Assembly (NCBI GenBank): GCA_002412925.1
Contig: DHVZ01000092.1
Location: 1 to 28,123, forward strand
DNA length: 28,123 nt
Direction of reading: 5' to 3'
DNA from: Anaerolineales bacterium UBA5195
GTDB lineage: Bacteria; Chloroflexota; Anaerolineae; Anaerolineales; Villigracilaceae
Positions 1-8,302 of the stretch are shown here, piece by piece. Each line of letters starts with the position of its first letter. Position 1 is the stretch's first letter. The notes beneath the pieces were generated by a model. That model made no database searches, was not told the DNA's origin, and was given only the letters and a program-made list of their open reading frames with translations. A program made the translations under genes and the position numbers.

Positions 1-654
1 GGCATTGATTTTAACATAAGCAGCCCGTTCCTGGGGCTTTCTGGGACCCCAGAAACGGCCTCAAAACAAACTCATCCTCAGCGCCCAAACGCCCTGACTG
101 CGCCATAAATGTCTCCACAAGCTGGCCTTGGGATTACAGACCACCCATGTCCACTTTGATGAACAGGGAAAACTCAAATTTGGATTGATTTGATTTTCTG
201 CATCAGCTTCGCTTTCCCCGAGAATCAAAAAACGCCGGGGAGCGCTCGTTTAAATAATCTGGTCAGCACTTGCTGATCAGCCAACGATGAGCGTCCAACC
301 AGGTTGGTTGGATCCGACGTTCAAAATATAAGCCAAGGTAATGAAGACCACCGAGAATAAAAGTTGCCCCCAACAACACCCAACTCTATTTCGGTGTAGC
401 CTCTTATTCAGTTGTGCGCAGATCTTAGAATATAAATTCTAACTTGTCAACATTTTGAGAGAAATTCGTTGAGAAAATGGCTTAATGTAACCCCTCTTAT
501 GCGATGTCAAAAGCCAAATACTGGCGTAAAAATCGCATTTTGGGGATCGCTAACACAGAAAAAAGAAGTCGTATAAAATAAGGACATCTGACACTATGAC
601 AATTCATTAATTATTCTATACTGTTAATATCCTCTATCTCAGGGGGGAGCCGGC
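1..654. other. Non-genic 5' region upstream of hsdR
   Basis: I see no intact gene here. A short open frame ending near 191 (peptide end TTHVHFDEQGKLKFGLI) could be the tail of a lost gene or transposase, but I cannot identify it. Two small hairpins lie at about 260-280 and at 294-312 (TCCAACC / GGTTGGA, 5-nt loop). The last 150 bases are AT-rich and hold the likely hsdR promoter. Confidence 0.5.
596..622 (+). promoter_or_regulatory. Possible hsdR promoter
   Basis: ATGACA at 596-601 and TATACT at 617-622 resemble -35 and -10 boxes, but the 15-bp spacer is short. A second -10-like TATAAA lies near 572. A strong Shine-Dalgarno run (GGGGGGAG) sits just before the ATG at 655. Which promoter is used cannot be told from sequence alone. 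Confidence 0.3.
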
Positions 655-3399
655 ATGCCTCGACGAATCTCCGAAGACCAGACTCGCAAGGAAATGATCG
701 ACCCACAGCTTGAAAAGGCGGGTTGGTATTTGCGCGACCATGCCAAGGTCAAGATCGAAATCCCGGTCGATGGGTATGATGCCGAACCCTGGAACGGAGT
801 CACGGATTACTGTCTCTATCGCGAAAACGGGGAAGTATTGGCAGTGGTCGAAGCCAAGCGGACTTCAACGGATGTGCGCCTGGCCGAAGCGCAGCTTACC
901 TATTACGTCACTGAAATCGAAAAGCACCAATCTTTCAGGCCGTTCGGGTTCCTGGCAAATGGGCTGGAAATCCATTTTGTGGAGGTGGGGCTGGCGCACA
1001 AGCGGGAAGTCTTCGGCTTTTTTACGCGTGAAGACCTGGAAAACCTGCTTTACCTGCGCCAGAATGCAAAACCGCTTGGTTCCATCGAAATAAACAATGA
1101 AATCGTGGACCGCGCCTACCAGCACGAAGCCATCCGGCGCGTGGGGGAAGCATTTACGAACGGCAAGCATAAAGCCCTGATCGTCATGGCAACCGGAACG
1201 GGCAAGACGCGCACGACGATGGGACTGATCGATGTCTTCATGCGCTCCAACCAGGCGCGGCGGATTTTGTTCGTGGCCGACCGCGATGCGCTCGTCGATC
1301 AGGCCAAGGAAGACGGTTTCGAAAAGTTCATTCCGCATGAACCCTGCACCCGCCTGCGGACGTATGACCTCGACACCACCAAACGCCTATACGCGGTCAC
1401 GCTCCAAACCCTGAGCAATATTTTCAAGCAGTTTTCGCCTGCCTTCTTTGACCTGATCATTTTCGATGAAGTTCATCGCTCGATTTACAACAAGTTTAAT
1501 GAAGTGCTGGATTATTTCGACGCGCGCCAGGTGGGATTGACCGCCACACCCGCCAATTACCTCAACCGCGACACCTTCCTGGCTTTTGATTGCACAGATG
1601 GCAAGCCGACTTATCTCTACACTTACGAACAAGCCATCGCTGATAAATTCCTGGTCGATTACAACCTTTATTCGGCGCGGACCAAGTTCCAGCGGCAGGG
1701 CATCCACAGTGTCGACTTGACCGAGGAAGAGCGCAACGCCCTGATCGAAAAAGGCCTCGACCCGGACGATATCAACTACGAGGGCACGGAACTGGAAAGG
1801 GAAGTCAGCAACCGCGACACCTTGCGCAAGCAGTGGGAAGAAATCTGGGAAGTCTGCCAGAAAGATTCAGCGGGGCAGTTACCAGGGAAGACGATCATCT
1901 TTGCGATGACCCAACCCCACGCGTTGCGCCTGCAAGCCGCGTTCGATGAGATGTATCCGCAGTTCCCGAATCTGACGAAGGTGATCACGCACAAATCCGA
2001 ATATCGCGGCACGCTCGTGGACTCCTTCAAGAAAAAAGATATGCCGCGGATTGCCATTTCGGTGGATATGCTCGATACCGGCATCGATGTGCCTGAAGCC
2101 GTCAACCTGGTTTTCATGAAGCCGGTGCAGTCGCCGATCAAGCTCCAGCAGATGATCGGGCGTGGGACACGCGTCCAGGCGGCCTGTCATTTCCTGGAGC
2201 GGCTGCCCAATTTCGAGAAAAAGGATTTCCTGATCGTCGATTTCTGGGAGAACAATTTCAGCCGGGACGCCAAGGAAGTGGTGGATGTCTCCACACCGGT
2301 ATTGGTGACGATTTTTAACACGCGCCTGCACTTGCTGGAAACGTATCTCAAAGAGCAGCGCGACGCCGACTGCCAGCAGGTGATCGCCGACCTGCGCGAG
2401 CAGATCCAGCAAATCCCAACCGACTCTTTCACCATCCGCAAGCATCTGCCGGAGATTCAGGAAGCCTGGCGGGAGGGTTTCTGGAATTACCTGGTTCCGA
2501 GCAAGATTGAATTCCTAAAATTGAAGGTTGCCCCGCACCTGCGGCTCGTTCCGGGCGTGGATGTGGCCGCCGCAACCTTCATCAGCAAAGTGGAGCGCTT
2601 GAAGCTGCTCAAGCGCACAGGCAAGGAGACAGCCCAGGCGATCCAATCCATCGCCGAGGATGCCGCGGTCCTGCCGGATTTCGTGGTCAATGACCCCAAG
2701 TGCAGGCCGCAGGTGCAAAAGTGCCTCCCCGAAGAATTGACGAATGCCAGCCTGGGCGATTTGACCCAGGTGCGCGAGGCGCTTGCCCCGCAGATGAAGT
2801 ACAAGCGGCGGCTGGACACCTTCCTGGAACTCGACCTGGTCGATTCCATTGCGATCAGCGGCTACATTTTGCTGACCAAAAGCGGGGAGAAAATGTACGT
2901 GGCGGAATACCGCCGCCTGGTGGAGCAGCGCATCCTGGAACTGGTGGATAACCATCCAACGATACTGGCAATTCAACGCGGGGAAAAAATCGATGACTGG
3001 CAACTGCTCGAACTGGAGCGCACGCTGACCCGCGAACTCGGCGCGGGCGATTTGGAAGTGACCCCCGAAAACCTGAAAAAGGTCTTTGCCCACACTGCCG
3101 ATAGTTTCCTCGGCCTGGTGCGCCAGGTGCTGGATATGCAGTACCTGCCCGATTACAAAGATCTGGTGGCGCGGCAGTTTGACATTTACACTACAAGCCA
3201 TAAATTCAACGCCGACCAGATCCGTTTCCTGCGCGCCGTGCAAAGCGTCTTTTTGCAGAAGCGCCATCTCGAAACCGCTGACCTGTACGATGCGCCCGCT
3301 ATAGTTGGATTTGGTCAAGATGCGGTCGAACGCTGGTTTACAGAAAATGAAGTCAATGAGATTATTACCTTTGCAAACCGTTTAGAAGTTCAGCAATAA
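655..3399 (+). CDS. hsdR: Type I restriction enzyme, R (motor/nuclease) subunit
   Basis: HsdR cleaves unmodified DNA after ATP-driven translocation, in complex with HsdM and HsdS. The 914-residue protein has an N-terminal PD-(D/E)xK-type nuclease domain (candidate D51 and E66-A-K68). An SF2 motor follows: Walker A ATGTGKT at 179-185, DEVH at 271-274 and motif III GLTATP near 294-299, with motif VI in the GRGTR region near 510. A long C-terminal helical region should contact the methylase. The length fits the short HsdR class, and the ATG at 655 follows a strong GGGGGGAG ribosome site. It is the first gene of an hsd locus whose other subunits lie 3 to 7 kb downstream, separated by inserted genes. 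The last 44 codons have a second degenerate copy starting one base after its stop codon. All motor motifs look intact, in contrast to the damaged HsdM. Confidence 0.95.
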   Translation: MPRRISEDQTRKEMIDPQLEKAGWYLRDHAKVKIEIPVDGYDAEPWNGVTDYCLYRENGEVLAVVEAKRTSTDVRLAEAQLTYYVTEIEKHQSFRPFGFLANGLEIHFVEVGLAHKREVFGFFTREDLENLLYLRQNAKPLGSIEINNEIVDRAYQHEAIRRVGEAFTNGKHKALIVMATGTGKTRTTMGLIDVFMRSNQARRILFVADRDALVDQAKEDGFEKFIPHEPCTRLRTYDLDTTKRLYAVTLQTLSNIFKQFSPAFFDLIIFDEVHRSIYNKFNEVLDYFDARQVGLTATPANYLNRDTFLAFDCTDGKPTYLYTYEQAIADKFLVDYNLYSARTKFQRQGIHSVDLTEEERNALIEKGLDPDDINYEGTELEREVSNRDTLRKQWEEIWEVCQKDSAGQLPGKTIIFAMTQPHALRLQAAFDEMYPQFPNLTKVITHKSEYRGTLVDSFKKKDMPRIAISVDMLDTGIDVPEAVNLVFMKPVQSPIKLQQMIGRGTRVQAACHFLERLPNFEKKDFLIVDFWENNFSRDAKEVVDVSTPVLVTIFNTRLHLLETYLKEQRDADCQQVIADLREQIQQIPTDSFTIRKHLPEIQEAWREGFWNYLVPSKIEFLKLKVAPHLRLVPGVDVAAATFISKVERLKLLKRTGKETAQAIQSIAEDAAVLPDFVVNDPKCRPQVQKCLPEELTNASLGDLTQVREALAPQMKYKRRLDTFLELDLVDSIAISGYILLTKSGEKMYVAEYRRLVEQRILELVDNHPTILAIQRGEKIDDWQLLELERTLTRELGAGDLEVTPENLKKVFAHTADSFLGLVRQVLDMQYLPDYKDLVARQFDIYTTSHKFNADQIRFLRAVQSVFLQKRHLETADLYDAPAIVGFGQDAVERWFTENEVNEIITFANRLEVQQ

Positions 3400-3400
3400 T

Positions 3401-3547
3401 CTCGAAACCACCGATGTTTCGACAGGCTCAACACAACGCCTGTACGAGCCGCCGCTGGATTTATTTGGCGCGGATGCGGTGGAGAGGTGGTTTACAAGAA
3501 ATGAAGTGGAAGAGATTGTTATCTTTGCCAGACAACTTGAAGTTTGA
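3401..3547 (+). pseudogene. Displaced second 3' end of an hsdR gene
   Basis: Reading from CTC at 3401, the frame gives LETTD, then eight foreign residues (VSTGSTQR), then LYEPPLDLFGADAVERWFT and on to a TGA at 3545. This matches the hsdR C terminus (LETADLYDAP, DAVERWFTENEVNEII) but is clearly diverged. Removing the 24 inserted bases leaves exactly 40 codons plus a stop. The insert carries the TTCGACAGGCTCA repeat found again at 10661 and 10747. There is no start codon. It is best read as the original hsdR tail, left behind when a different allele recombined in, or as a duplication remnant. Confidence 0.85.
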
Positions 3548-3564
3548 ATTGTGGCGGAGTCCTT

Positions 3565-5634
3565 ATGACACTATGTAACGACAAGAACAAACAAGGTAAC
3601 CCATGTCAAATTCGTGTTCGCGATGGAAAAAAATATTGTCATGTCCATCGCAGAGAAAGATTTTTTCGCGCCATCACTTCTATTTCTGCAATAGGAGTAT
3701 TACTGGTAGGTATATTGGGGTTTATTGCAGACATTACTGGCGTGCTTAGTTATACTGGGATCAAATCACCGATTATTTTCAACCCTGAGCCAACCTCAAC
3801 CGTAGAAAAATATTCCATCCAGGTAACACCAACAGCCCAAACGCCAACTATTGCCCCAACACCTTTATCATTTCCCGCTGCCAGTGGCAGCGATTCGTTG
3901 ATTATTGTGGCTGATTTTGATGATCGCAGTTCTGAAAAATATTCCGGGGTTGATCCGGCTCAGTACATTTATGAGCAATTGATCGCGGAGGTGAAAAAGG
4001 AAAAACTCGCCATTCGTGTTGAGCGGCTTCATCAAACCCTGGATGAAAATTCGGTTGATACGGTCGGCGAAACCTACAACGCCACGCTGGTACTATGGGG
4101 ATGGTATGATGCATTAACCATTAATCCGAGGCTTGAGCGCGTAAATCTTAACACGGAATACGGGATTATCGACGATAACGTGCGATTAAGTATTTCAGAG
4201 CCATCGAATTTAGAGTTCCAAATCACCGAAGCTGCACCCGAACAAATTACTTATTTAGTGTTATTCATCATTGGACAAAACATGTATGAAAATCGAAAAT
4301 TTGAAGAGGCACTCTTGTTTTTTCAAAGTTCAGTGAAGGTGGCTCCCGTTAATACCGAAGGTTCTTTCGATAAAAGCATTGCTCACAAACGAATAGCGGT
4401 TGCATATCTCGAGTTGTCAATGCGTGAGCAAGCCATCCAAGCTTTTGACCAGGTCTTAGCGCAAGACCCGGAGAATGTTTGGGCGCTGGCTTTGAGAGGG
4501 GGAACCTATCGCGAAATGAATTTGTTTACTCAAGCCTTGGATGATTTAAACAAGGCCATTGAAATATCCCCCGATTATTTATGGACTTATAACGTCCGTG
4601 GAATGACTTACCGACAGATGGAACGCTACGCTGAAGCCTTGGCCGATTTTGCCAAAATCTTGGAGGCGGATCCAGAGAATACGTGGGCAATCCGGGAAAC
4701 AGTAAAAGTATATCGTCAGCAAAATAAGCCTGATGAAGCACTTTTATTTCTTGATGAATTTATCGACAACCATCCAATGAACATCAATGCAGTCTTTCAA
4801 CAAGGTTTGCTAAATAAAGATTTAAAGCTTTACGCAGAAGCCTTGGCCGATTTTCACAAGGTTTTGGAGATCGAACCAGATCATACCGATGCCATGGCTG
4901 AAGTTGCGCGAGTTTATTATGATAAGGGTGATCTGGAAAATTCAATTTTGAGTTTGAATGAGGTGATCAGCGCCAAGCCTGATAGTCTCTGGGCGTATTC
5001 ATTGCTGTCCGAGATTTATTATTTTGAAGGGGATATTAACAAATCTCTCTTGAATATCTCGCAAGCCATCAAACTGGATCCCCAAAATACTTGGAATATT
5101 AGCCAACGAGGTTATCTTTACGCTCTGATCGGCCAGGATGACAAGGCCTACTCCGATTTTATGACTGCTTTTGAGTTGGGGTATGATAACGCCTGGTTAA
5201 ATTCAAATATAGGGGAAGTGTTATTAAGGATGAATCGAGATCAGGAGGCAGTAAATTATCTCGAACGTGCGATCAAAAAAGAAAAAAATTATTATTGGCC
5301 GTATTACCAATATTATTTATTTTATGCACAAGCTGATCGTAACTTGGCGTTAAATTATTTAGATAAGGCCATAACTTTACTTGAAGCTGATCGAAAAAAA
5401 ATGTCTTCGGATCTAACCTACCAGGAAAAATACATGGATTTAGCCATGTATTATTTGATGAAAGGTGATTATGAAAGGTCAAAATCCTTGTATACAGAGA
5501 TTTTAGAAAGCAATCAGAAAAAGTCCATCAGACTATATGCTGTTCATGGATTAAATACAACATATTTGATCACTCCAAATGATCCCAGTGTTGTTGAGAT
5601 TAGAAATTTATTGTCTGCAAGCCTTGATAACTGA
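3565..5634 (+). CDS. Membrane-anchored TPR protein with N-terminal Cys/His motif
   Basis: The function is unknown. From the ATG at 3565 (GGAG seven bases upstream; an earlier TTG at 3544 is unlikely) the protein has 689 residues. It starts with a small zinc-ribbon-like motif (C4, C14, C25, H26/H28), then one membrane helix (about 36-58) and a Thr/Pro-rich linker. Next comes a globular domain with a LIIVADFDDRS start, loosely like TolB/FlgT-type domains. About ten TPR units run from about residue 225 to the end. TPR arrays bind proteins, so a scaffold role is plausible. The gene lies between hsdR and hsdM where cargo genes are common, and is visibly richer in A+T than hsdR or hsdM, which suggests separate acquisition. 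Its stop is only 12 bases before the displaced original hsdM start, so it was probably co-transcribed with hsdM before the transposase arrived. A defence accessory role is speculation. Confidence 0.85.
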   Translation: MTLCNDKNKQGNPCQIRVRDGKKYCHVHRRERFFRAITSISAIGVLLVGILGFIADITGVLSYTGIKSPIIFNPEPTSTVEKYSIQVTPTAQTPTIAPTPLSFPAASGSDSLIIVADFDDRSSEKYSGVDPAQYIYEQLIAEVKKEKLAIRVERLHQTLDENSVDTVGETYNATLVLWGWYDALTINPRLERVNLNTEYGIIDDNVRLSISEPSNLEFQITEAAPEQITYLVLFIIGQNMYENRKFEEALLFFQSSVKVAPVNTEGSFDKSIAHKRIAVAYLELSMREQAIQAFDQVLAQDPENVWALALRGGTYREMNLFTQALDDLNKAIEISPDYLWTYNVRGMTYRQMERYAEALADFAKILEADPENTWAIRETVKVYRQQNKPDEALLFLDEFIDNHPMNINAVFQQGLLNKDLKLYAEALADFHKVLEIEPDHTDAMAEVARVYYDKGDLENSILSLNEVISAKPDSLWAYSLLSEIYYFEGDINKSLLNISQAIKLDPQNTWNISQRGYLYALIGQDDKAYSDFMTAFELGYDNAWLNSNIGEVLLRMNRDQEAVNYLERAIKKEKNYYWPYYQYYLFYAQADRNLALNYLDKAITLLEADRKKMSSDLTYQEKYMDLAMYYLMKGDYERSKSLYTEILESNQKKSIRLYAVHGLNTTYLITPNDPSVVEIRNLLSASLDN

Positions 5635-5646
5635 GAATAAGTTGAC

Positions 5647-5688
5647 ATGCTCACCGACCCTAAACTCCGCGCGCAAGTAGATGCCCTC
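5647..5688 (+). pseudogene. Displaced original 5' end of hsdM
   Basis: ATG CTC ACC GAC CCT and the following codons encode MLTDPKLRAQVDAL, the exact start of HsdM. The 36 bases 5653-5688 are identical to 6476-6511 in the intact gene. After codon 14 the sequence enters the palindromic repeat in front of the transposase gene. This copy keeps the ATG that the functional copy lost. Confidence 0.88.
5653..5688 (+). repeat. 36-bp direct repeat, copy 1
   Basis: Identical to 6476-6511. The two copies bracket the transposase gene and its palindromic repeats. Confidence 0.92.
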
Positions 5689-5695
5689 AGTAATG

Positions 5696-5790
5696 ACCGT
5701 CCCGAAGGCTTTGCCAAACGCCCCGAAGGTTGGGCGAAAGATGGTGTTTCGTGGGAGAAACCTTTGGGGCGATAGCGCCTTCGGGACGTT
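5696..5790. repeat. Nested palindromic repeat left of the RAYT gene
   Basis: The outer arms are CGTCCCGAAGGC (5698-5709) and GCCTTCGGGACG (5777-5788). Nested inside is a second pair, CGCCCCGAAGGTT and AACCTTTGGGGCG. This is a two-tier hairpin typical of REP/BIME units mobilised by RAYT enzymes. Confidence 0.85.
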
Positions 5791-5803
5791 TTAGCAGGTA
5801 ACC

Positions 5804-6382
5804 ATGCCATATCGCGGTGAGGCTTTTACGCAAGGACAGTATTACCATCTCTACAATCGCGGGGCGGGGAAGGGGCAAATTTTCGCGAATGAAGGGAATT
5901 ACCTGTATCTCCTTCATTTGGTGAAGGGATATGCCCCAAAATATGGCGTGGCGGTGATTGCCTACTGCCTGATGCCGAACCATTATCACTTTTTGCTCAG
6001 GCAGGAGAGCGAAATTCTCTTGTCAAAGTTTATGCAGGTGTTGTTTAATGCTTATGTGCAGGCCTTGAACTTGCAGCAGGGACGCACGGGCACGTTGTTC
6101 GAGGGGCGTTTCAAGAACAAGTGCGTGGATAATTGGGAATACCTGATGGCACTTTGCCGGTATATCCATCTCAATCCGGTCAAGGCCAAGTTGGTGGCAG
6201 GACCCGAAGATTGGGCGTATTCCAATTACCGGGAGTGGATTGGGGTGAGGGATGGCGCGTTGGTGGATCGGGTTTTCGTGCAGGAGCATTTTTCGAGCGC
6301 GGAAGAGTATGCCAGGTTTGTGAAGGATGTCGAGGATGAGAAGAGAAGTTATGAGAAGATCAGTAGGTATTTGTTTGATTAA
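5804..6382 (+). CDS. REP-associated tyrosine transposase (Y1/HUH, IS200-like)
   Basis: This 192-residue protein belongs to the RAYT branch of Y1 transposases, single-strand nucleases that process REP hairpins. The HUH motif is MPNHYHFLL (H60, H62). The likely nucleophile tyrosine is Y84 in FNAYVQALN, followed by the family signature GTLFEGRFK at 97-104. The C-terminal RYIHLNPVKAKLV and YSNYREW segments are also typical. The ATG at 5804 has AGGT upstream and the length is normal. Matching REP palindromes lie immediately on both sides (5696-5790, 6381-6464) and again before hsdS (9041-9120), so this enzyme may serve that family. It splits the TPR gene and hsdM and separates hsdM from its original start codon. 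It appears intact. Confidence 0.93.
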   Translation: MPYRGEAFTQGQYYHLYNRGAGKGQIFANEGNYLYLLHLVKGYAPKYGVAVIAYCLMPNHYHFLLRQESEILLSKFMQVLFNAYVQALNLQQGRTGTLFEGRFKNKCVDNWEYLMALCRYIHLNPVKAKLVAGPEDWAYSNYREWIGVRDGALVDRVFVQEHFSSAEEYARFVKDVEDEKRSYEKISRYLFD

Positions 6383-6464
6383 CCGTCCCGAAGGTTTTTA
6401 TCAGGCGACAAAGTTCTGTGAAACGAACCTTCGGGACGGTGTGATGTTCAACCTTCGGGACGGT
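6381..6464. repeat. REP palindromes right of the RAYT gene
   Basis: The unit AACCGTCCCGAAGGTT (6381-6396) is followed by two inverted copies AACCTTCGGGACGGT (6426-6440 and 6450-6464). The first can pair with either of the others, giving alternative hairpins. The last copy ends 5 bases before the hsdM start codon. Confidence 0.88.
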
Positions 6465-6469
6465 GAGAT

Positions 6470-8257
6470 TTGTTAACCGACCCTAAACTCCGCGCGCAAG
6501 TAGATGCCCTCTGGGATAAGTTCTGGACGGGCGGGCTGGCCAACCCGCTGGATGCGATCGAGCAGTTTTCGTATTTGTTGTTCCTGAAGCGGCTGGATGA
6601 CCGGGAGAATGCTTCGGAACGGCAGGCGAAACGCAAGGGCGTCGAATATCAGCCCAGGGTACCGAAGGAGCTGCGCTGGGGGTTTTGGACGCAGATGAAG
6701 GCTGAAGACGCGCTCAAACACCTGAAAACGGTCGTTTTCCCCAGCCTCGTGGATCTGGCCGATGAGAAATCGTCGTTCGGCGAGTATATGAAAGGAGTGG
6801 AGTGCAAGATCAATAAGGCCAGCCTGTTGATCGAGGCCTGCAACCTGATCGACCAGATGCAGATCAGCCAGCAGAACCAGGATGTGCAGGGCGACCTGTA
6901 CGAGTACCTGCTCAACAAACTGAGCGCCGCCGGGCGTAATGGACAGTTCCGCACTCCGCGGCATATTATCCGCATGATGGTGCAGATGATCGACCCAAAG
7001 CCGCGCGAACGGATCGGCGACCTGGCGGGCGGAACCTGCGGGTTCCCCGTCAACGCGCACCTGCATATTTTGGAGCAGCATACCTCGGCGGGGATTTTGG
7101 AGTACGATGCCGAGGGGCTGCCGCACCATCTAATCGGCGACCAGTTGTCCAAGGATGACCGGGTTTTCATGTCGGGCAAGAAATATCTGCGGGCCTTCGA
7201 TAACGATTCGGGGATGACCATGCTCCGGATCGGATCCATGAACCTGATGCTGCACGGGATTGAGTCGCCGCAGTTCTTTTACCGGGATACACTCTCGAAA
7301 TCCTTCACCGATGAGCGCGAGTACGATGTGATCCTGATGAACCCGCCCTTCAAGGGCGCCGTGGACAAGGGCGACGTCCATCCCAGCCTGCCGTCGGAGA
7401 CGACGAAGAGCGAACTGCTCTTCCTGCACCTGATCCTGCGGGCGTTGGAGATGGGCGGGCGCGCGGCGGTGATCGTCCCGGATGGCGTGCTGTTCGGGTC
7501 GAGCCGCGCGCACGTGGAGCTGCGCAAGCGGCTGATCGAGGAGAACCGCCTGGACGGGGTCGTTTCGATGCCCTCGGGGGTTTTCAGGCCGTATGCGGGC
7601 GTCAGCACGGCGGCCCTGTTTTTTACGCGCGGCGCACAGACCAAAGAGATCTGGTTCTACGATATGGCGCACGATGGCTTTTCGTTGGACGATAAGCGCG
7701 TGGCGCTCGACGCTTCGCGGAATGACATCCCGGATGTGGTCAATGGTTGGAAGCGGAGATTTGACCCGGCATTCAGCGGGAGTCGGGAGGCGCGGATTGG
7801 GGAACTGCGGGCGCTGCTTGGGCCGTTGAAAGAGGAACGGCGCACGTTGCAGGCGGAGATCAACCGGTTGACTTTTGAAACGGCTTTGGAAAACCCTTTA
7901 AACACGAAGGACACGAAGGTCACGAAGGAAAACCCAAAAGAAAACTTGGTGGACTTCGTGTCCTTTGAGTCCTTTGTGTTTAAAAATGCTCTGGCCGAGG
8001 CTCAACAAAAACTCGCCGTTCTACAATCGAAAATCGTAAATCCCCAATCTGAATTGGATCGTCTCACCCGCCAGTTCTGGGTGACGAAGGAGCAGGTCAA
8101 GGCCAACAAGTATGATCTCTCGGCCAGCCGCTACCGCCAGGCGGACGCGGACGCGGTCTATCACGAACAGCCCTCGGTGACGCTGGAGCGCCTGTCGCGT
8201 TTGGAGCAGGTGATGATGGATGAAATTCGGGAACTTGGGAAATTGGTAAACAGGTAG
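6470..8257 (+). CDS. hsdM: Type I DNA methyltransferase M subunit, motif I altered
   Basis: HsdM methylates adenine with SAM, together with HsdS, and protects host DNA. The frame opens with TTG at 6470 because a TGA sits two codons upstream, and no good ribosome site is visible; the original ATG is at 5647. The N-terminal helical domain (about 10-140) has the typical GGLANPLDAIEQFSYLLFLK run. Motif IV NPPF is intact at 291-294. Motif I, normally D-P-A-C-G-T/S-G-G-F-L, reads DLAGGTCGFP at 184-193: four changes, including loss of a core glycine, in the SAM-binding loop. At about 475-507 a translated palindromic repeat adds roughly 30 residues to the C-terminal coiled-coil region. It is longer (595 residues) than most HsdM proteins, in part because of this. 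Fold and family are certain, but activity is doubtful. Confidence 0.93.
   Translation: MLTDPKLRAQVDALWDKFWTGGLANPLDAIEQFSYLLFLKRLDDRENASERQAKRKGVEYQPRVPKELRWGFWTQMKAEDALKHLKTVVFPSLVDLADEKSSFGEYMKGVECKINKASLLIEACNLIDQMQISQQNQDVQGDLYEYLLNKLSAAGRNGQFRTPRHIIRMMVQMIDPKPRERIGDLAGGTCGFPVNAHLHILEQHTSAGILEYDAEGLPHHLIGDQLSKDDRVFMSGKKYLRAFDNDSGMTMLRIGSMNLMLHGIESPQFFYRDTLSKSFTDEREYDVILMNPPFKGAVDKGDVHPSLPSETTKSELLFLHLILRALEMGGRAAVIVPDGVLFGSSRAHVELRKRLIEENRLDGVVSMPSGVFRPYAGVSTAALFFTRGAQTKEIWFYDMAHDGFSLDDKRVALDASRNDIPDVVNGWKRRFDPAFSGSREARIGELRALLGPLKEERRTLQAEINRLTFETALENPLNTKDTKVTKENPKENLVDFVSFESFVFKNALAEAQQKLAVLQSKIVNPQSELDRLTRQFWVTKEQVKANKYDLSASRYRQADADAVYHEQPSVTLERLSRLEQVMMDEIRELGKLVNR
6476..6511 (+). 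repeat. 36-bp direct repeat, copy 2 (within hsdM codons 3-14)
   Basis: Exact copy of 5653-5688; it marks the right border of the RAYT unit. Confidence 0.92.
7897..7984. repeat. Palindromic repeat translated inside hsdM
   Basis: The left arm TTTAAACACGAAGGACACG pairs with the right arm ending CCTTTGTGTTTAAA, with only a few mismatches over about 28 bases per arm. The left arm also holds three tandem CACGAAGG-like units. The insert keeps the hsdM frame and encodes the odd stretch NTKDTKVTKENPKENLVDF and the residues after it. CACGAAGG units of this kind are dispersed repeats in many bacterial genomes. Confidence 0.82.
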
Positions 8258-8265
8258 ACAAGAAA

Positions 8266-8302
8266 ACAGGTACACAAGGATTCGGGTTCCATGTGTACCT
8301 GT
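8266..8302. terminator. Bidirectional terminator between hsdM and tumE
   Basis: ACAGGTACACA (8266-8276) and TGTGTACCTGT (8292-8302) form a perfect 11-bp stem between two convergent genes. CTACGTTTTTAT follows on the + side; on the minus side the tail is TTTTCTTGTC. Confidence 0.7.

Larger units (their letters stand above)
5689..6475 (+). mobile_element. REP/RAYT unit inserted at the start of hsdM
   Basis: A Y1 transposase gene is flanked on both sides by palindromic repeats with the core CCGTCCCGAAGG, and the whole unit by a 36-bp direct repeat of the hsdM start. RAYT genes are normally single-copy and not known for long target duplications, so the direct repeat may come from recombination or repair during arrival. 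The element ends are approximate. Confidence 0.75.

Noticed and set aside
7901..7928. CRISPR-like short tandem repeat (CACGAAGG units)
   Set aside because: Units are 8-10 bases without spacers and form one arm of a palindrome; no CRISPR array or cas gene is present.
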